This document shows positions 22,399 to 33,640 of a DNA stretch of 64,000 nucleotides, piece after piece. Source of the DNA: Tragulus kanchil (lineage: Eukaryota; Chordata; Mammalia; Artiodactyla; Tragulidae); NCBI GenBank assembly GCA_022376925.1, contig JAIOJX010000003.1, forward strand, positions 37,997,874 through 38,061,873. Reading direction: 5' to 3'. Both the position numbers and the translations under genes were made by a program. Position 1 is the first letter of the stretch. Each line of letters begins with the position of its first letter. The notes beneath the pieces are model-generated. The model saw nothing but the letters and a program-made list of their open reading frames with translations, did not search any database and was not told the DNA's origin.

Positions 22399-22601
22399 AT
22401 GGGCTTCCCAGAGGCACAGTAGATACAGAATCTGCCCACAATGCAGGAGATGTGGGTTTGATCCCTGAGTCAGGAAGATCCCCTGGAGAAGAACACTGCA
22501 ACTCACTCCAGGAGTCTTGCCTAGTACACAGAGGGCTGCAGTTCATAGGGTCACATAGACTCAGATACATCTGAAGTGACTGAGCAAAACTGTGCACGCG
22601 A

Positions 22602-22603
<2 letters not shown>
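22399..22603 (+). mobile_element. Bov-tA SINE with (CA)n tail
   Basis: Head GGGCTTCCCAGAGGCACAGT, B-box-like GGTTTGATCCCTG, body GGAAGATCCCCTGGAGAAGA to AAGTGACTGAGCAAAACTG. The tail has grown into a CA repeat. Copy at 23532-23736. Confidence 0.88.
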
Positions 22604-22634
<31 letters not shown>

Positions 22635-22653
22635 CACACACACATATATACAC
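22604..22653. repeat. (CA)n microsatellite with CATATA interruptions
   Basis: SINE-tail-derived repeat. The second copy at 23735-23790 differs by one or two units. Confidence 0.93.
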
Positions 22654-22853
22654 TGAATACTGCTACAATGTAAAAGTCCAATGATGTAATCTCGAGAGAC
22701 TCTTCTTGTCCTTTGATTCATTTTGACTTCCAAATTTCTTGCATATAACAAATCTGTCTGGAGGAAATAAAAAATTCATTTATTTGAGTGAATTTTTTAA
22801 AGTTACCCTAAGAAAGCAGTAATGGTACATAACAAATCATACTGAGGAGAGAC

Positions 22854-23054
22854 ACTGGCTTCCCTGCTGGCTCAGAGGTAAAGAGTCCACCTGCCAATGC
22901 AGGAGACATGGGTCTGATTCCTGTTCCTGGAGTAGAAAATGGCAACTCGCTCCAGTATCCTAGCCTGGAGAATTCCATGGACAGAGGAGCCTGGCAGGCT
23001 ACAGTCCATGGTGTCGCAGACAGTTGGACATGACTTCATGACTGAGCATGAGAT
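22854..23054 (+). mobile_element. Bov-tA SINE (third copy)
   Basis: Copy of 21721-21921 through duplication 9. Confidence 0.9.
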
Positions 23055-23407
23055 GTTCATTTACGCAGATGAGAAAAGAAAGACCCAAAGCTCTACAACC
23101 ACTAAGGACAGAGCCAAGCCTGAACCCTTATCTCAAGTCATTCCTAATTCAGTATCTGCAGAAACATGCCCAGGAAGACACTCAGGGCAAAGTCCTGAAA
23201 TATATCACCAATTAAAATACACATTATTCAAAAACATTCCAGAATTCTAGATCTATGTAAATCGAAACTGAAATCACTTTCCAAGAGGAGTATTTGAACA
23301 AAAAGCAGTTAAAAATTAAGGATACTCTCAATAAACCCAAGAAGTGAATTGAGCCCAGGTCTCCTGCATTGAAGGCAGATTTTTTTTTACCAACTGAGCA
23401 ACAAGGG

Positions 23408-23530
23408 AAGCCCCATCTCTTAGTACAATATTATATAATACATGTCGGTGAAAACTGATTGATTGATATATATCTTGAATCAGTTTTCACCAATGTGTAT
23501 TATACAATATTGTACTAACAGATGGGGCTT
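23408..23530. repeat. Second copy of the 123-bp palindrome
   Basis: Same arms and loop as 22275-22397, shifted 1133 bp by duplication 9. Flanked again by the SINE head fragment at 23341 and the Bov-tA at 23532. Confidence 0.88.
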
Positions 23531-23531
23531 A

Positions 23532-23734
23532 ATGGGCTTCCCAGAGGCACAGTAGATACAGAATCTGCCCACAATGCAGGAGATGTGGGTTTGATCCCTG
23601 AGTCAGGAAGATCCCCTGGAGAAGAACACTGCAACTCACTCCAGGAGTCTTGCCTAGTACACAGAGGGCTGCAGTTCATAGGGTCACATAGACTCAGATA
23701 CATCTGAAGTGACTGAGCAAAACTGTGCACGCGA

Positions 23735-23736
<2 letters not shown>
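23532..23736 (+). mobile_element. Bov-tA SINE (copy of 22399)
   Basis: Second copy through duplication 9, followed by the CA repeat at 23735-23790. Confidence 0.88.
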
Positions 23737-23767
<31 letters not shown>

Positions 23768-24039
23768 CACACACACACATATATACACTGAATACTGCTA
23801 CAATGTAAAAGTCCAATGATGTAATCTCGAGAGACTCTTCTTGTCCTTTGATTCATTTTGACTTCCAAATTTCTTGCATATAACAAATCTGTCTGGAGGA
23901 AATAAAAAATTCATTTATTTGAGTGAATTTTTTAAAGTTACCCTAAGAAAGCAGTAATGGTACATAACAAAGACTCATACTGCACATGTTTTTACTTAGG
24001 TCAAAATGCAGCTAGGTTTTACTTAAACTTGAGAAGGAA

Positions 24040-24339
24040 CAAGTTTTTTATTTTTTTTTAATCATATGCATTTATTTGAATATTGGTCTCTTTTATTGTC
24101 TTCTTTATTTATTTTCACCCATCTTTATTCTTTTGGCCTGTGTGGGCCTCCCATTGCAGTGGCCTCTCCCGTTGCAGAGCACTGGCTCTGGGCACATGCC
24201 TCCAGAGCACTGGCTTGTAATTGGACACACCAGTCCAGCCGCTCTGCAGCACGTAGGATCTTCCCAGGCCAGGGATCTAATCAGTGCCCCTTGCACTGCA
24301 AGGTGGACTCTTTACCCACTGGACCACCAGGGAAGCCCA
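24040..24339 (-). mobile_element. CHR-type tRNA-Glu SINE
   Basis: Reverse element: T-rich tail, TTTGGCCTGTGTGGGCCTCC, CGTTGCAGAGCACTGGCTCT, and head end GGACCACCAGGGAAGCCC. No G-rich segment. A 186-codon open frame crosses this SINE and its flank (24066-24626). It has no recognisable domain and its first half is SINE. Confidence 0.85.
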
Positions 24340-24851
24340 CAAATTTTTTAAATAATGGAGAGAAATGTCTTGGTCTGGCATTTATGAGCTCTGTAAATGT
24401 AAATATTACATCTCATCTCTCCCCAATGGAAGCGCCACGTGGACGAGTACATCTTGGAAAATGTGGAGTATTCCAAAAAAATTTCCACTCTGTATTGCTC
24501 CAAGATATTAATAGGAAACAACTCATTGAAATAGTATTTGATATCCAGGAGTATTACTTAAAATATATAGGCAAAGATGACTTGTTTAAATTTAGAAAAT
24601 TCTTAGAACAAAACATTTCATACTAAACTTTTAGTCACAAAGATCTGGCTTTAATTTTTTCCTATTGAATGTTGTTTAAACTGGACCAATTACTGCAGAT
24701 TTTGTAAGAAATTGTTAAACTCTTCTCTAAAATTTTTATTATGTTCCATAAACTTATTTGAAGCATATGATACAAGAAACAAAGATCAATAAAGCATGGT
24801 CTCTCAAAAGTTTACAATCTACAAATCAAATAAATGTATAATAAAAGGAAG
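24340..24851. other. Unassigned AT-rich stretch
   Basis: No gene supported. The part near 24785-24840 (GGTCTCTCAAAAGTTTACAA) looks like an old repeat of uncertain family. Confidence 0.35.
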
Positions 24852-24945
24852 CACAAATATATTGTTCAGTTGCTAAGTTGTGTCTGACTCCTATGGACCA
24901 CAGCAAGCCAGGCTTCCCTGTCCTTCACCATCTCCATGTACTTGT
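24852..24945 (-). mobile_element. BovB LINE 3' terminal fragment
   Basis: TTGTTCAGTTGCTAAGTTGT, GACCACAGCAAGCCAGGCTT and TGTCCTTCACCATCTCC match the complement of the BovB 3' end, only about 90 bp long. Confidence 0.7.
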
Positions 24946-25221
24946 GCATGTTTGTATATTTATATATAAATGATTATCAATTAAAAATATGTAGTATATA
25001 TAACTCTACATAGGAAACAATGTATACGATATAGTAAATAATGCCATATTTAATGTCATAAATAAAAATATTATACATAATCAAATAAAAAAAACTAGAG
25101 TGGCATAAACAGGAAGCAATGGACTTAGTGATAAGAGAGTGACATTTGCATATAAGAAATCAAAACTCATCCTGTGTGATCTGACAGTAATCCTCATGAT
25201 CTCCAGAATGGCTAAGTTATC

Positions 25222-27486
25222 AACAATAGAGATGAGTCATATTTAAGGGGCAAAACAGAAAATAAATAAGGCGACATTAAACAGTTAAAATCTGCAAATA
25301 TAGAAAATGAAAATATACAATATCTAGTATATGATTAAGAGGCTGTAGGGTGCCACAGGTAAGGCTGGACCTGCACTTGGTACTACCACATGGGGGAGAG
25401 TTGAAAGCCAGCCTGGGATGTTAGGTTTTATCCAACTGACTGAAAGTACTGAAGGTTTTTCACCAGGCGAGTGATCACGTCAGAGCTAAGGTTTGGAAAG
25501 GTTCTGTTTAATATACATAACTGAAGAGAGAGCATAAGCAGGATTGCTACTCAGAGAAAGTTGGTGCAATAGCACATAAGGGAAATGATAAGGAACGGGG
25601 CAGGGAAAGGAAGAAACAAAGGCAGGAAATGTTTCATGGGAGCTGGTGACTAAAGTTCCTGTGGGGCTATAGGGGGCAAGTGACTGACTGTTATCCAAGA
25701 TGGCAGTGCCATGATTCTCAGTGCAGTCAGTCAGTCCAACAATTGTCTCCAGAGTGTTTGCTGCATAGACGGCACCATGACTACGCTGGGTTCTGGGCCC
25801 ACAAAGATGAATAAGACAAACAGAGGACACTCAAGGTTTCGGTAAAATCACAAAGGAGAAAACGAAGTCAATAGCAATCCTATGATTCAAACATAATCAC
25901 AGCTCAATGATCAGGAGGGTGATTTTTGTGGTGGGGAGGGTCTAGGGAACACTTGGGAAGCATGGTATAAAGGAGGACTAGCTCACCAAGGAAAAGTGAC
26001 TGACCCAGATAGTTATGAAAAGTATAGGAGAAGAGAGCAAGAAAGGGTTTGATCTTTGCATAATATTGAAGGAGACAGAATATACAAAGAAGCTGACTGA
26101 AGGCAAAAATTGTCCATATAAAGGATTAATCCCAAGTAGGCATAATTTTGCTCCTGAATGAGTATGCAGTGGAAACCAGCCCAAACCAGTTTCATCTGGA
26201 ATAAAAATTGAAATGTGGGTCTTTACTTGCCTGTTCCCCTCTTTAGATGGTGAAGCAGACGGCTTTCATTACTTTAGGGGGCAGGGAGGAAGTACATTAT
26301 GAGCGGTAGCAGTTTCTAGTTTCTCCTGCAATGGGACTAGGTCTAATGAGCTTAACAATAGAGATGAGTCATATTTAAGGGGCAAAACAGAAAATAAATA
26401 AGGCGACATTAAACAGTTAAAATCTGCAAATATAGAAAATGAAAATATACAATATCTAGTATATGATTAAGAGGCTGTAGGGTGCCACAGGTAAGGCTGG
26501 ACCTGCACTTGGTACTACCACATGGGGGAGAGTTGAAAGCCAGCCTGGGATGTTAGGTTTTATCCAACTGACTGAAAGTACTGAAGGTTTTTCACCAGGC
26601 GAGTGATCACGTCAGAGCTAAGGTTTGGAAAGGTTCTGTTTAATATACATAACTGAAGAGAGAGCATAAGCAGGATTGCTACTCAGAGAAAGTTGGTGCA
26701 ATAGCACATAAGGGAAATGATAAGGAACGGGGCAGGGAAAGGAAGAAACAAAGGCAGGAAATGTTTCATGGGAGCTGGTGACTAAAGTTCCTGTGGGGCT
26801 ATAGGGGGCAAGTGACTGACTGTTATCCAAGATGGCAGTGCCATGATTCTCAGTGCAGTCAGTCAGTCCAACAATTGTCTCCAGAGTGTTTGCTGCATAG
26901 ACGGCACCATGACTACGCTGGGTTCTGGGCCCACAAAGATGAATAAGACAAACAGAGGACACTCAAGGTTTCGGTAAAATCACAAAGGAGAAAACGAAGT
27001 CAATAGCAATCCTATGATTCAAACATAATCACAGCTCAATGATCAGGAGGGTGATTTTTGTGGTGGGGAGGGTCTAGGGAACACTTGGGAAGCATGGTAT
27101 AAAGGAGGACTAGCTCACCAAGGAAAAGTGACTGACCCAGATAGTTATGAAAAGTATAGGAGAAGAGAGCAAGAAAGGGTTTGATCTTTGCATAATATTG
27201 AAGGAGACAGAATATACAAAGAAGCTGACTGAAGGCAAAAATTGTCCATATAAAGGATTAATCCCAAGTAGGCATAATTTTGCTCCTGAATGAGTATGCA
27301 GTGGAAACCAGCCCAAACCAGTTTCATCTGGAATAAAAATTGAAATGTGGGTCTTTACTTGCCTGTTCCCCTCTTTAGATGGTGAAGCAGACGGCTTTCA
27401 TTACTTTAGGGGGCAGGGAGGAAGTACATTATGAGCGGTAGCAGTTTCTAGTTTCTCCCTGCAATGGGACTAGGTCTAATGAGCTT
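25222..27486. repeat. Tandem duplication 10 (unit 1132 bp)
   Basis: Copies are 25222-26353 and 26354-27486, nearly identical (one-base insertion near 27456). No gene recognised inside. A minus-strand frame of 114 codons at 25486-25830 recurs at 26618. The underlying DNA near 25740-25825 (CAGAGTGTTTGCTGCATAGA, GGGCCCACAAAGATGAATAA) resembles an old dispersed repeat. Confidence 0.93.
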
Positions 27487-28644
27487 CTCGACATTCATAG
27501 CTGATGTGAAAAGACGTTTGTGCAATTCTATTTTGTTGGCCACTGGATTATTATTCTTTTAGTGGCACTGAAAAATTAAAAATAATTTTGGAGATATTTA
27601 CAAATGTGATTATTCTGGTGGCATTTAACAACTCTCTCATTTAAAAATAAAACAAAGCATAATAACCTTGGATTATATATCTACACCATGAAACATAATG
27701 CCATCACTAAAAAGAATAGATGAGAAGGTCAACCATTTGACTTGAGTGATTTCCACAAAAAAATTGTGAGTGGAAAAACAAGATCAAAGAGTATGATGAA
27801 TACTTGGCAGCTTTTGTATAAAACAAAGCAATGCAAAATTCTCTATACAACTGTGCTTATGTAAGTAAATTATGATTACATGAGCTTGCAGAAAATATGA
27901 AACAACACATAGTCTGTGCTTACTCTGAATAAAGGATTATATGGGTGGGAGTGAGACCAGGTGTTGATGGGCCAGCGTAAAAAGAAAACATAAACAAAGG
28001 ACTTCACTTGAAAAAGCAGATGTGTAATAAATACATTTATGAATGCAAGTAAAGTTTTACATATATGTGTAAGTGCACTTGGAATATATTTATTAGAAAT
28101 TTGGCTTAATAAAGGGGTAAATGCAAAAGTAGATTTAGTAAGAGGGTATATTGAATTTCAAATGATGAAAGCAGAGCAAAAATCTGGATTCACTTCCAAT
28201 TTATTGCCCCCTTGGAGACTATTTCTGTTTCTTCTTGTGTTCAAAGTCTTTGGAAACCGAGTTCCCTGAACATGTCAATTTTGTTCCACATATGAGCTAT
28301 TCCTGTGACATCGCCTTTATACATCAGTTACAATTGAAGAAAACTGGATTTTTTTTTTTCCTATCACAGAGTAATCCTTCAGAGGAGCTGTCATCTCTAT
28401 CTGATTAGTTCAATCATTATTTGCTTTCTGCCAGCACCTGAAAGGCAGAACTTCAGTTGTGGCCAACTTTCCTACTTAATAGCAGACTTTCAAAAATTTC
28501 CTCCAAAACTGGATGTTATACTGATTTGTATTAGCCAAGCTTCTGTAATACTGTAGAGCCTTCATTAATCTACTTCTTTCCAGCATTTATCAGCAAAGTA
28601 GTTAGAAGTATCAGAGTGCATTAATGAAGCATTCCCCTTGGTCT
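27487..28644. other. AT-rich stretch, nothing recognised
   Basis: No gene, RNA or named repeat. The short frame at 28039-28269 has no domain. Confidence 0.4.
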
Positions 28645-28769
28645 CTGCTGCCATTACCAAGTCAGGACCAATCTATGGCAAAAGATGACTTAAGAAGAAA
28701 TAGGACAGCAGAAATGACATTAAATTTATGGCAAATAAATGAACATCATGCTAAAGAGTTCTGTGGCTC

Positions 28770-29200
28770 CTCGTATTATACCTTTGCTCAGGTGCTAAGG
28801 ATAACCTTTCTCCCTCAATGCCTATTCAAATCCTCCTTATTCACGAGGTTCAATTCCACGACTTCTCTCACATTACACTGTCTCTAATTTCTCTCCAGTT
28901 AAAAGTTATCTTCAGTCTACGGCCATACCATCCTGAATGTGCCCCATCTCGTCTGATCTCAGAAGAAGTAATCTTCAATCCTTCTGCCCCTTTTTCTGTT
29001 CTGCAATGGAAATCAATCTGTACTCTTTCCTGGCGTTTATCACTTGCTACCTTGTATAACAATACCATAGATGGTTGTCTGTACTTTCAGAGCTAACTTC
29101 TGAAAGAGTAGGTGTGTTTCCCATCAACTGTGTTAAGTCACCAGCACATGGCGAACAGTAGATACATGATCAGTATTCGATGATAAACCCATCAGCTGAC
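28770..29200 (+). mobile_element. L2 LINE 3' fragment, host of a 5S insertion
   Basis: ATTCAAATCCTCCTTATTCA, TTTCCTGGCGTTTATCACTT, AACAATACCATAGATGGTTG and AGTCACCAGCACATGGCGAA follow the order of the L2 3' region, diverged. Recurs at 29934-30364 by duplication. Assigned by eye. Confidence 0.5.
28915..28965 (+). pseudogene. 5S rRNA 5'-end fragment, 51 nt, retro-inserted
   Basis: The fragment starts at the mature 5S 5' end (GTCTACGGCCATACCA) and continues to ATCTCGTCTGATCTCAGAAG. Compared with the vertebrate 5S sequence as I know it, 46 of 51 positions agree; four of the five changes are C-to-T or G-to-A, mainly at CpGs. It stops after 51 nt, so the internal promoter is missing and it cannot be a working gene. 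It is bracketed by near-identical 12-mers, AAGTTATCTTCA (28903-28914) and AAGTAATCTTCA (28966-28977), which look like a target-site duplication from LINE-mediated insertion. Confidence 0.88.
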
Positions 29201-29771
29201 ATGAGATGCTGAGCCACCATCTTGGAGAATTTGTGCACTCACAACTATATTCTCTTGGATAATGGGATTCGTGCTCTCCTCTTGATCCTCTGTCAACTAT
29301 AAGTGCAGAAACATGGTCAGAAAGAGCCCAATCGACCTTCTCGTGGAACGGAAGACACCGTTCATGCTCTGTCTTTCCCAACCTAGTCGCATCATCAGGG
29401 TTGTGTTTTGACAATCTGTTGGTATTATAAAAATAAGAACTGTGACCTCTGTGTGAATTAGCTGATTCAAGAGCCTGTTGGGTCTAGAAGAAGACATGAG
29501 ATTATGTATTCCGATCATAAGCATGCAGGTAATAACTAATGTTGATGATGAGATCAAATAAACATAAACAACACATATTGATGTGCTTTTTAATGCCCTT
29601 CCTCTGACTGAGATGTTCTCAGGATTGCTTAGCAATATAACAAACACACTGAAGACTACTATAAGGGGAATAATTCACCGTACTTCTTTGGATGAACAAA
29701 TAGATCACTGCTTTAAAGTTAAAGTGCATCATCTGAAAAGTTGCTTACAATTTGAAAGAAAGTATATTTAG

Positions 29772-29808
29772 CAGACTCCATTAGTGGCTCAGATAGTAAA
29801 GAATCCAC
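29772..29808 (+). mobile_element. Bov-tA head stub cut by join
   Basis: Only the first 37 bases of the Bov-tA are present before duplication 11 restarts. The whole element follows copy 2 at 30938. Confidence 0.8.
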
Positions 29809-30078
29809 CTGCTGCCATTACCAAGTCAGGACCAATCTATGGCAAAAGATGACTTAAGAAGAAATAGGACAGCAGAAATGACATTAAATTTATGGCAAAT
29901 AAATGAACATCATGCTAAAGAGTTCTGTGGCTCCTCGTATTATACCTTTGCTCAGGTGCTAAGGATAACCTTTCTCCCTCAATGCCTATTCAAATCCTCC
30001 TTATTCACGAGGTTCAATTCCACGACTTCTCTCACATTACACTGTCTCTAATTTCTCTCCAGTTAAAAGTTATCTTCA

Positions 30079-30129
30079 GTCTACGGCCATACCATCCTGA
30101 ATGTGCCCCATCTCGTCTGATCTCAGAAG
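30079..30129 (+). pseudogene. 5S rRNA fragment, second copy
   Basis: Identical to 28915-28965, shifted 1164 bp, including both flanking 12-mers. A by-product of duplication 11. Confidence 0.88.
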
Positions 30130-30937
30130 AAGTAATCTTCAATCCTTCTGCCCCTTTTTCTGTTCTGCAATGGAAATCAATCTGTACTCTTTCCTGGCGT
30201 TTATCACTTGCTACCTTGTATAACAATACCATAGATGGTTGTCTGTACTTTCAGAGCTAACTTCTGAAAGAGTAGGTGTGTTTCCCATCAACTGTGTTAA
30301 GTCACCAGCACATGGCGAACAGTAGATACATGATCAGTATTCGATGATAAACCCATCAGCTGACATGAGATGCTGAGCCACCATCTTGGAGAGAATTTGT
30401 GCACTCACAACTATATTCTCTTAGATAATGGGATTCGTGCTCTCCTCTTGATCCTCTGTCAACTATAAGTGCAGAAACATGGTCAGAAAGAGCCCAATCG
30501 ACCTTCTCGTGGAACGGAAGACACCGTTCATGCTCTGTCTTTCCCAACCTAGTCGCATCATCAGGGTTGTGTTTTGACAATCTGTTGGTATTATAAAAAT
30601 AAGAACTGTGACCTCTGTGTGAATTAGCTGATTCAAGAGCCTGTTGGGTCTAGAAGAAGACATGAGATTATGTATTCCGATCATAAGCATGCAGGTAATA
30701 ACTAATGTTGATGATGAGATCAAATAAACATAAACAACACATATTGATGTGCTTTTTAATGCCCTTCCTCTGACTGAGATGTTCTCAGGATTGCTTAGCA
30801 ATATAACAAACACACTGAAGACTACTATAAGGGGAATAATTCACCGTACTTCTTTGGATGAACAAATAGATCACTGCTTTAAAGTTAAAGTGCATCATCT
30901 GAAAAGTTGCTTACAATTTGAAAGAAAGTATATTTAG

Positions 30938-31140
30938 CAGACTCCATTAGTGGCTCAGATAGTAAAGAATCCACCTGCAATGTGGGAAATCAGGGTTCAA
31001 TCGATCCCTGGGTCAGGAAGATCCCCTGGAGGAGGGCATGGCAACCCACTCCAGTATTCTTGCCTGGGTTCCATGAACAGAGGAGCCTACAGTCCAGCAG
31101 GTTGCAAAGAGCTGGACACCACTGTGCAACTATACTGAGG
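30938..31140 (+). mobile_element. Bov-tA SINE
   Basis: Head CTCCATTAGTGGCTCAGATA, a slightly expanded B-box region (GGTTCAATCGATCCC), body GGAAGATCCCCTGGAGGAGG and AGAGCTGGACACCACTGTGC. Body has a short internal deletion before GTTCCATGAACAG. Confidence 0.88.
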
Positions 31141-32555
31141 ATATTATTTAAAAATATAACAGACTTTAAAAAGTAAGCATAGCCCATGCTTCCCAACTTC
31201 TTCGAATCCTTTTAATCTGGTGGTAGTAAGTGTTTTTGAAGAAAAGAACAAATAGTGAAAGGATAGAGAATCCTAGGAAAAGGGGGAGGTTCTATTTTAG
31301 ATGTGGTTTTAGGGAAAATAAATTCAATATAGAGTGTCTGTGATATTTACAATGCACCTGCTCTAACACCACACACACTACTATCAGAGCTATCTCAAGC
31401 ACTGACTGTCCTCATCAAGGATCAAGGATGACTCACTCACTCAGGTGTCCTAATCTAGGTCCTTTAAACCTGTCTTCAGCCCATCCAGAGACCTCTGGGA
31501 CTTGTATGTGAGGTTTTTCATAGCTGTCTATGGGCATTTTTCTCTGGAATATAAAAATGTTCACAAAGCTGTAACCTAGACAATGATGAATTATGTGATC
31601 CATATCCAGTTGTATAAACAGGCAGCACACACACACTAAGCCTTGTAGAACAACATCACTGGGGACAGTGCCCACTCCACTCTGGAGCAGCATCGAGGGG
31701 TGCTGGGCTCCAGAGGGGAGATACAGCCCTTGTGTTGTTGGCTTTTAACTAGGGGAGCACAACACCCCACTGTAATCAAGATTAGGCAGTCAGTCTTTAG
31801 GGTCAGAACCAGGTGTCCTGGTAAGTCCTTGGACTCCAGGACTACTCTCCGGCTGCATGCATCTCTCCTTGGGGGAGGTCAGGAGGACTGATACTCACTT
31901 TAACGTGGTCAGGGAGCTTGGGCTCCATGCTTTCTGGTTGCAGTTGTAACAGAACCTATGGCTGAGCCACACCTACTGAGATGAATCTGGAAGGCACAGG
32001 GAAGGCTGAAGGTGAAGGGGGAAAACACTGTTTCTCTGTTTCTCACTGAAGTTCAATACCTGACTGGGAATAAATAGGCTTTATGGAGAAGGCAGATGAC
32101 CCAAGAAATCCCTTGAGCTATCCCTCATTCCGGGTAAACACTCATTCCCCTCCTTGGTCTCATTCTGTTGTTATGAAAAACCAAGCCTTTGTCAAAGAGA
32201 AGCCACACACTGCTTTTTTCTATTCTTATGGTCACAGTTCCTGATGTCATCACCAAGGAAATTGTTGATTATTTCTTCATTTGCTTGGCTATGTTTGTTT
32301 TATTTATATCCTTATTTAGTTCATGAAGAAGCCCTGGTGCCCCAAGAGAGCTACTGTGGTAAGAGTCAGCTTCCTAGCATCCATGCGCTATGATGAAAAG
32401 AAGAGGCTGAAGCAAGCAGGAGGGGCTTCTGGAGCATGGCTGAGGGGAGCAAATCCTAGGGGACCCAGATGACTGTGGCAGTCAGCATGGAACTCTGACC
32501 TCACTCTCTTGGATTTTGTCCTTCACTTTGTTTACGAGTCAGGGGTAGGTGCCCT
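31141..32555. other. Longest repeat-poor stretch in this part, no gene recognised
   Basis: Base composition is less AT-rich between 31430 and 32500. Short frames exist on both strands (31433-31693 minus, 32154-32393 plus) without domains or splice support. I see no RNA gene. Confidence 0.4.
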
Positions 32556-32833
32556 CTTTTTTTTGGGGGGGGGGGGCGCCACTTCTATTGGTCTTTCATT
32601 TATTTCTTTTCATCCATCTTTGTTCTTTGGCCTGTGTGGGCCTCCCATCGCAGCGTCCTCTCTCACTGCAGAGCATCAGCTCTGGGCGCATGCGCTCCAG
32701 AGCTCCTGCTCCGTAGTTGGACACATCAGTCCAGTCGCTCCACGGCCCATGGGATCTTCCCAACCAGGGATCAAACCAGCACCCCTTGCACTGCAAGGCG
32801 GTGTCCTTACCCACTGGACCACCAGGGAAGTCA
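32556..32833 (-). mobile_element. CHR-type tRNA-Glu SINE, head fused to Bov-tA
   Basis: Begins with T8 then a run of 12 Gs (32565-32576), GCGCCACTTCTATTGGTC, and a head end GGACCACCAGGGAAGTC that runs directly into Bov-tA sequence. Many CpGs remain. Confidence 0.83.
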
Positions 32834-32952
32834 TGTCGGACTCTGTGACCCCATGGACTGTAGTCCCTCCAGGCTCTTCTGTCCATGGAATTTTCCAGGC
32901 AAGAGTACTGGAGTGGATTGACATTGCCTCCTCCAGGGGATCTTCCTGACCC
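32833..32952 (-). mobile_element. Bov-tA SINE, 3' half only
   Basis: ATGTCGGACTCTGTGACCCC, GTCCATGGAATTTTCCAGGC and CTCCAGGGGATCTTCCTGAC are the reverse BovA body. The tRNA-like head and the extreme 3' tail are missing. No gap separates it from the CHR-type SINE on its left. Confidence 0.82.
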
Positions 32953-33399
32953 TTTTTTAAAGACATAACTGAGTATCTAAAGGAAGGCTGGCCATTAAAT
33001 CATTCTTATTCAAACATTAATTAATTAGGTCTTTCACAACATGCAGCGAAGGTCAGATAGATGTGTGGGTGGTTGGATTAAGAGAAAAAAAGGGAGAATA
33101 TCTGGGGTATGGATGCCTCGGTGGTAGGGAAGACCCTGAGGGCAGTTGACAAGATTAGAGCATTAGATAGACATTGTTCATCTGTACATCTGGAGAAAGA
33201 AACCCGTGGGCTGAGGGTTGAAGAAATGAAGGACGGTGACAAAGATAAACAAGACTTATTTCAGAACGGTCCCCTTGACATCTAAAGGGACCTTCCTTTC
33301 CCTCTCCCTCTTTCTATCCTTCTCTTCTCCTGCCCCCATACTCTTCCTTTCCTCCCTCTTGCTCCTCCTTTTCTTGCCCCATCCTGGAACCACTCACCT

Positions 33400-33640
33400 C
33401 TGCTAGATGTCGGAGAGGAAACGTAGACACTATCATCCCGCTACAGTGATTAAATAAAATCATTAGTGTATTACCAAGGGACGGAGAACTAGAGAGCATC
33501 AGCTCCTTCAGGTGGCAAATAAGGAACACGAAATTCCAAGAAGGGAAACCATCCAACTAGTCCAAGGTCATTCTGGACCCAGAATCCAGGTTTCCTGACT
33601 TCCAATTAAGTGTTCTTTCTGCTCCGCCATTGAATTTCTT
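33400..33640 (+). mobile_element. MIR SINE fragment
   Basis: AGTCCAAGGTCATTCTGGAC, CCAGGTTTCCTGACTTCCAA and GTTCTTTCTGCTCCGCCATT follow the MIR 3' part. It is old and diverged. The part from 33457 recurs at 34562. A second MIR-like piece (CATTTTACAGCTGTAGAAAC) is at 33828. Confidence 0.5.

Larger units (their letters stand above)
21711..23982. repeat. Tandem duplication 9 (unit 1133 bp)
   Basis: Copies are 21711-22843 and 22844-23982. It chains with duplication 8, so the Bov-tA and the following 200 bp occur three times. The third copy has one head change (CCCTGCTGGCTC versus CCCTGGTGGCTC). The palindrome at 22275 is carried along. Confidence 0.93.
28645..30978. repeat. Tandem duplication 11 (unit 1164 bp)
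   Basis: Copies are 28645-29808 and 29809-30978. The join lies inside a Bov-tA head, with a CTGC microhomology. Copy 2 has an extra GA and one transition near 30391-30425. Confidence 0.93.

Noticed and set aside
24066..24626. Longest open frame (186 codons, + strand) as a possible gene
   Set aside because: Its first half is a reverse-orientation CHR-type SINE and the second half has no recognisable domain, codon bias or splice context. A long frame through a CpG-depleted SINE is expected by chance.
28915..28965. Functional 5S rRNA gene
   Set aside because: Only 51 of about 120 nt are present and the internal promoter elements are missing.
32509..32949. 146-codon + strand frame
   Set aside because: It runs through the G-run and the CHR-type SINE into a Bov-tA fragment, so the peptide is SINE translation.
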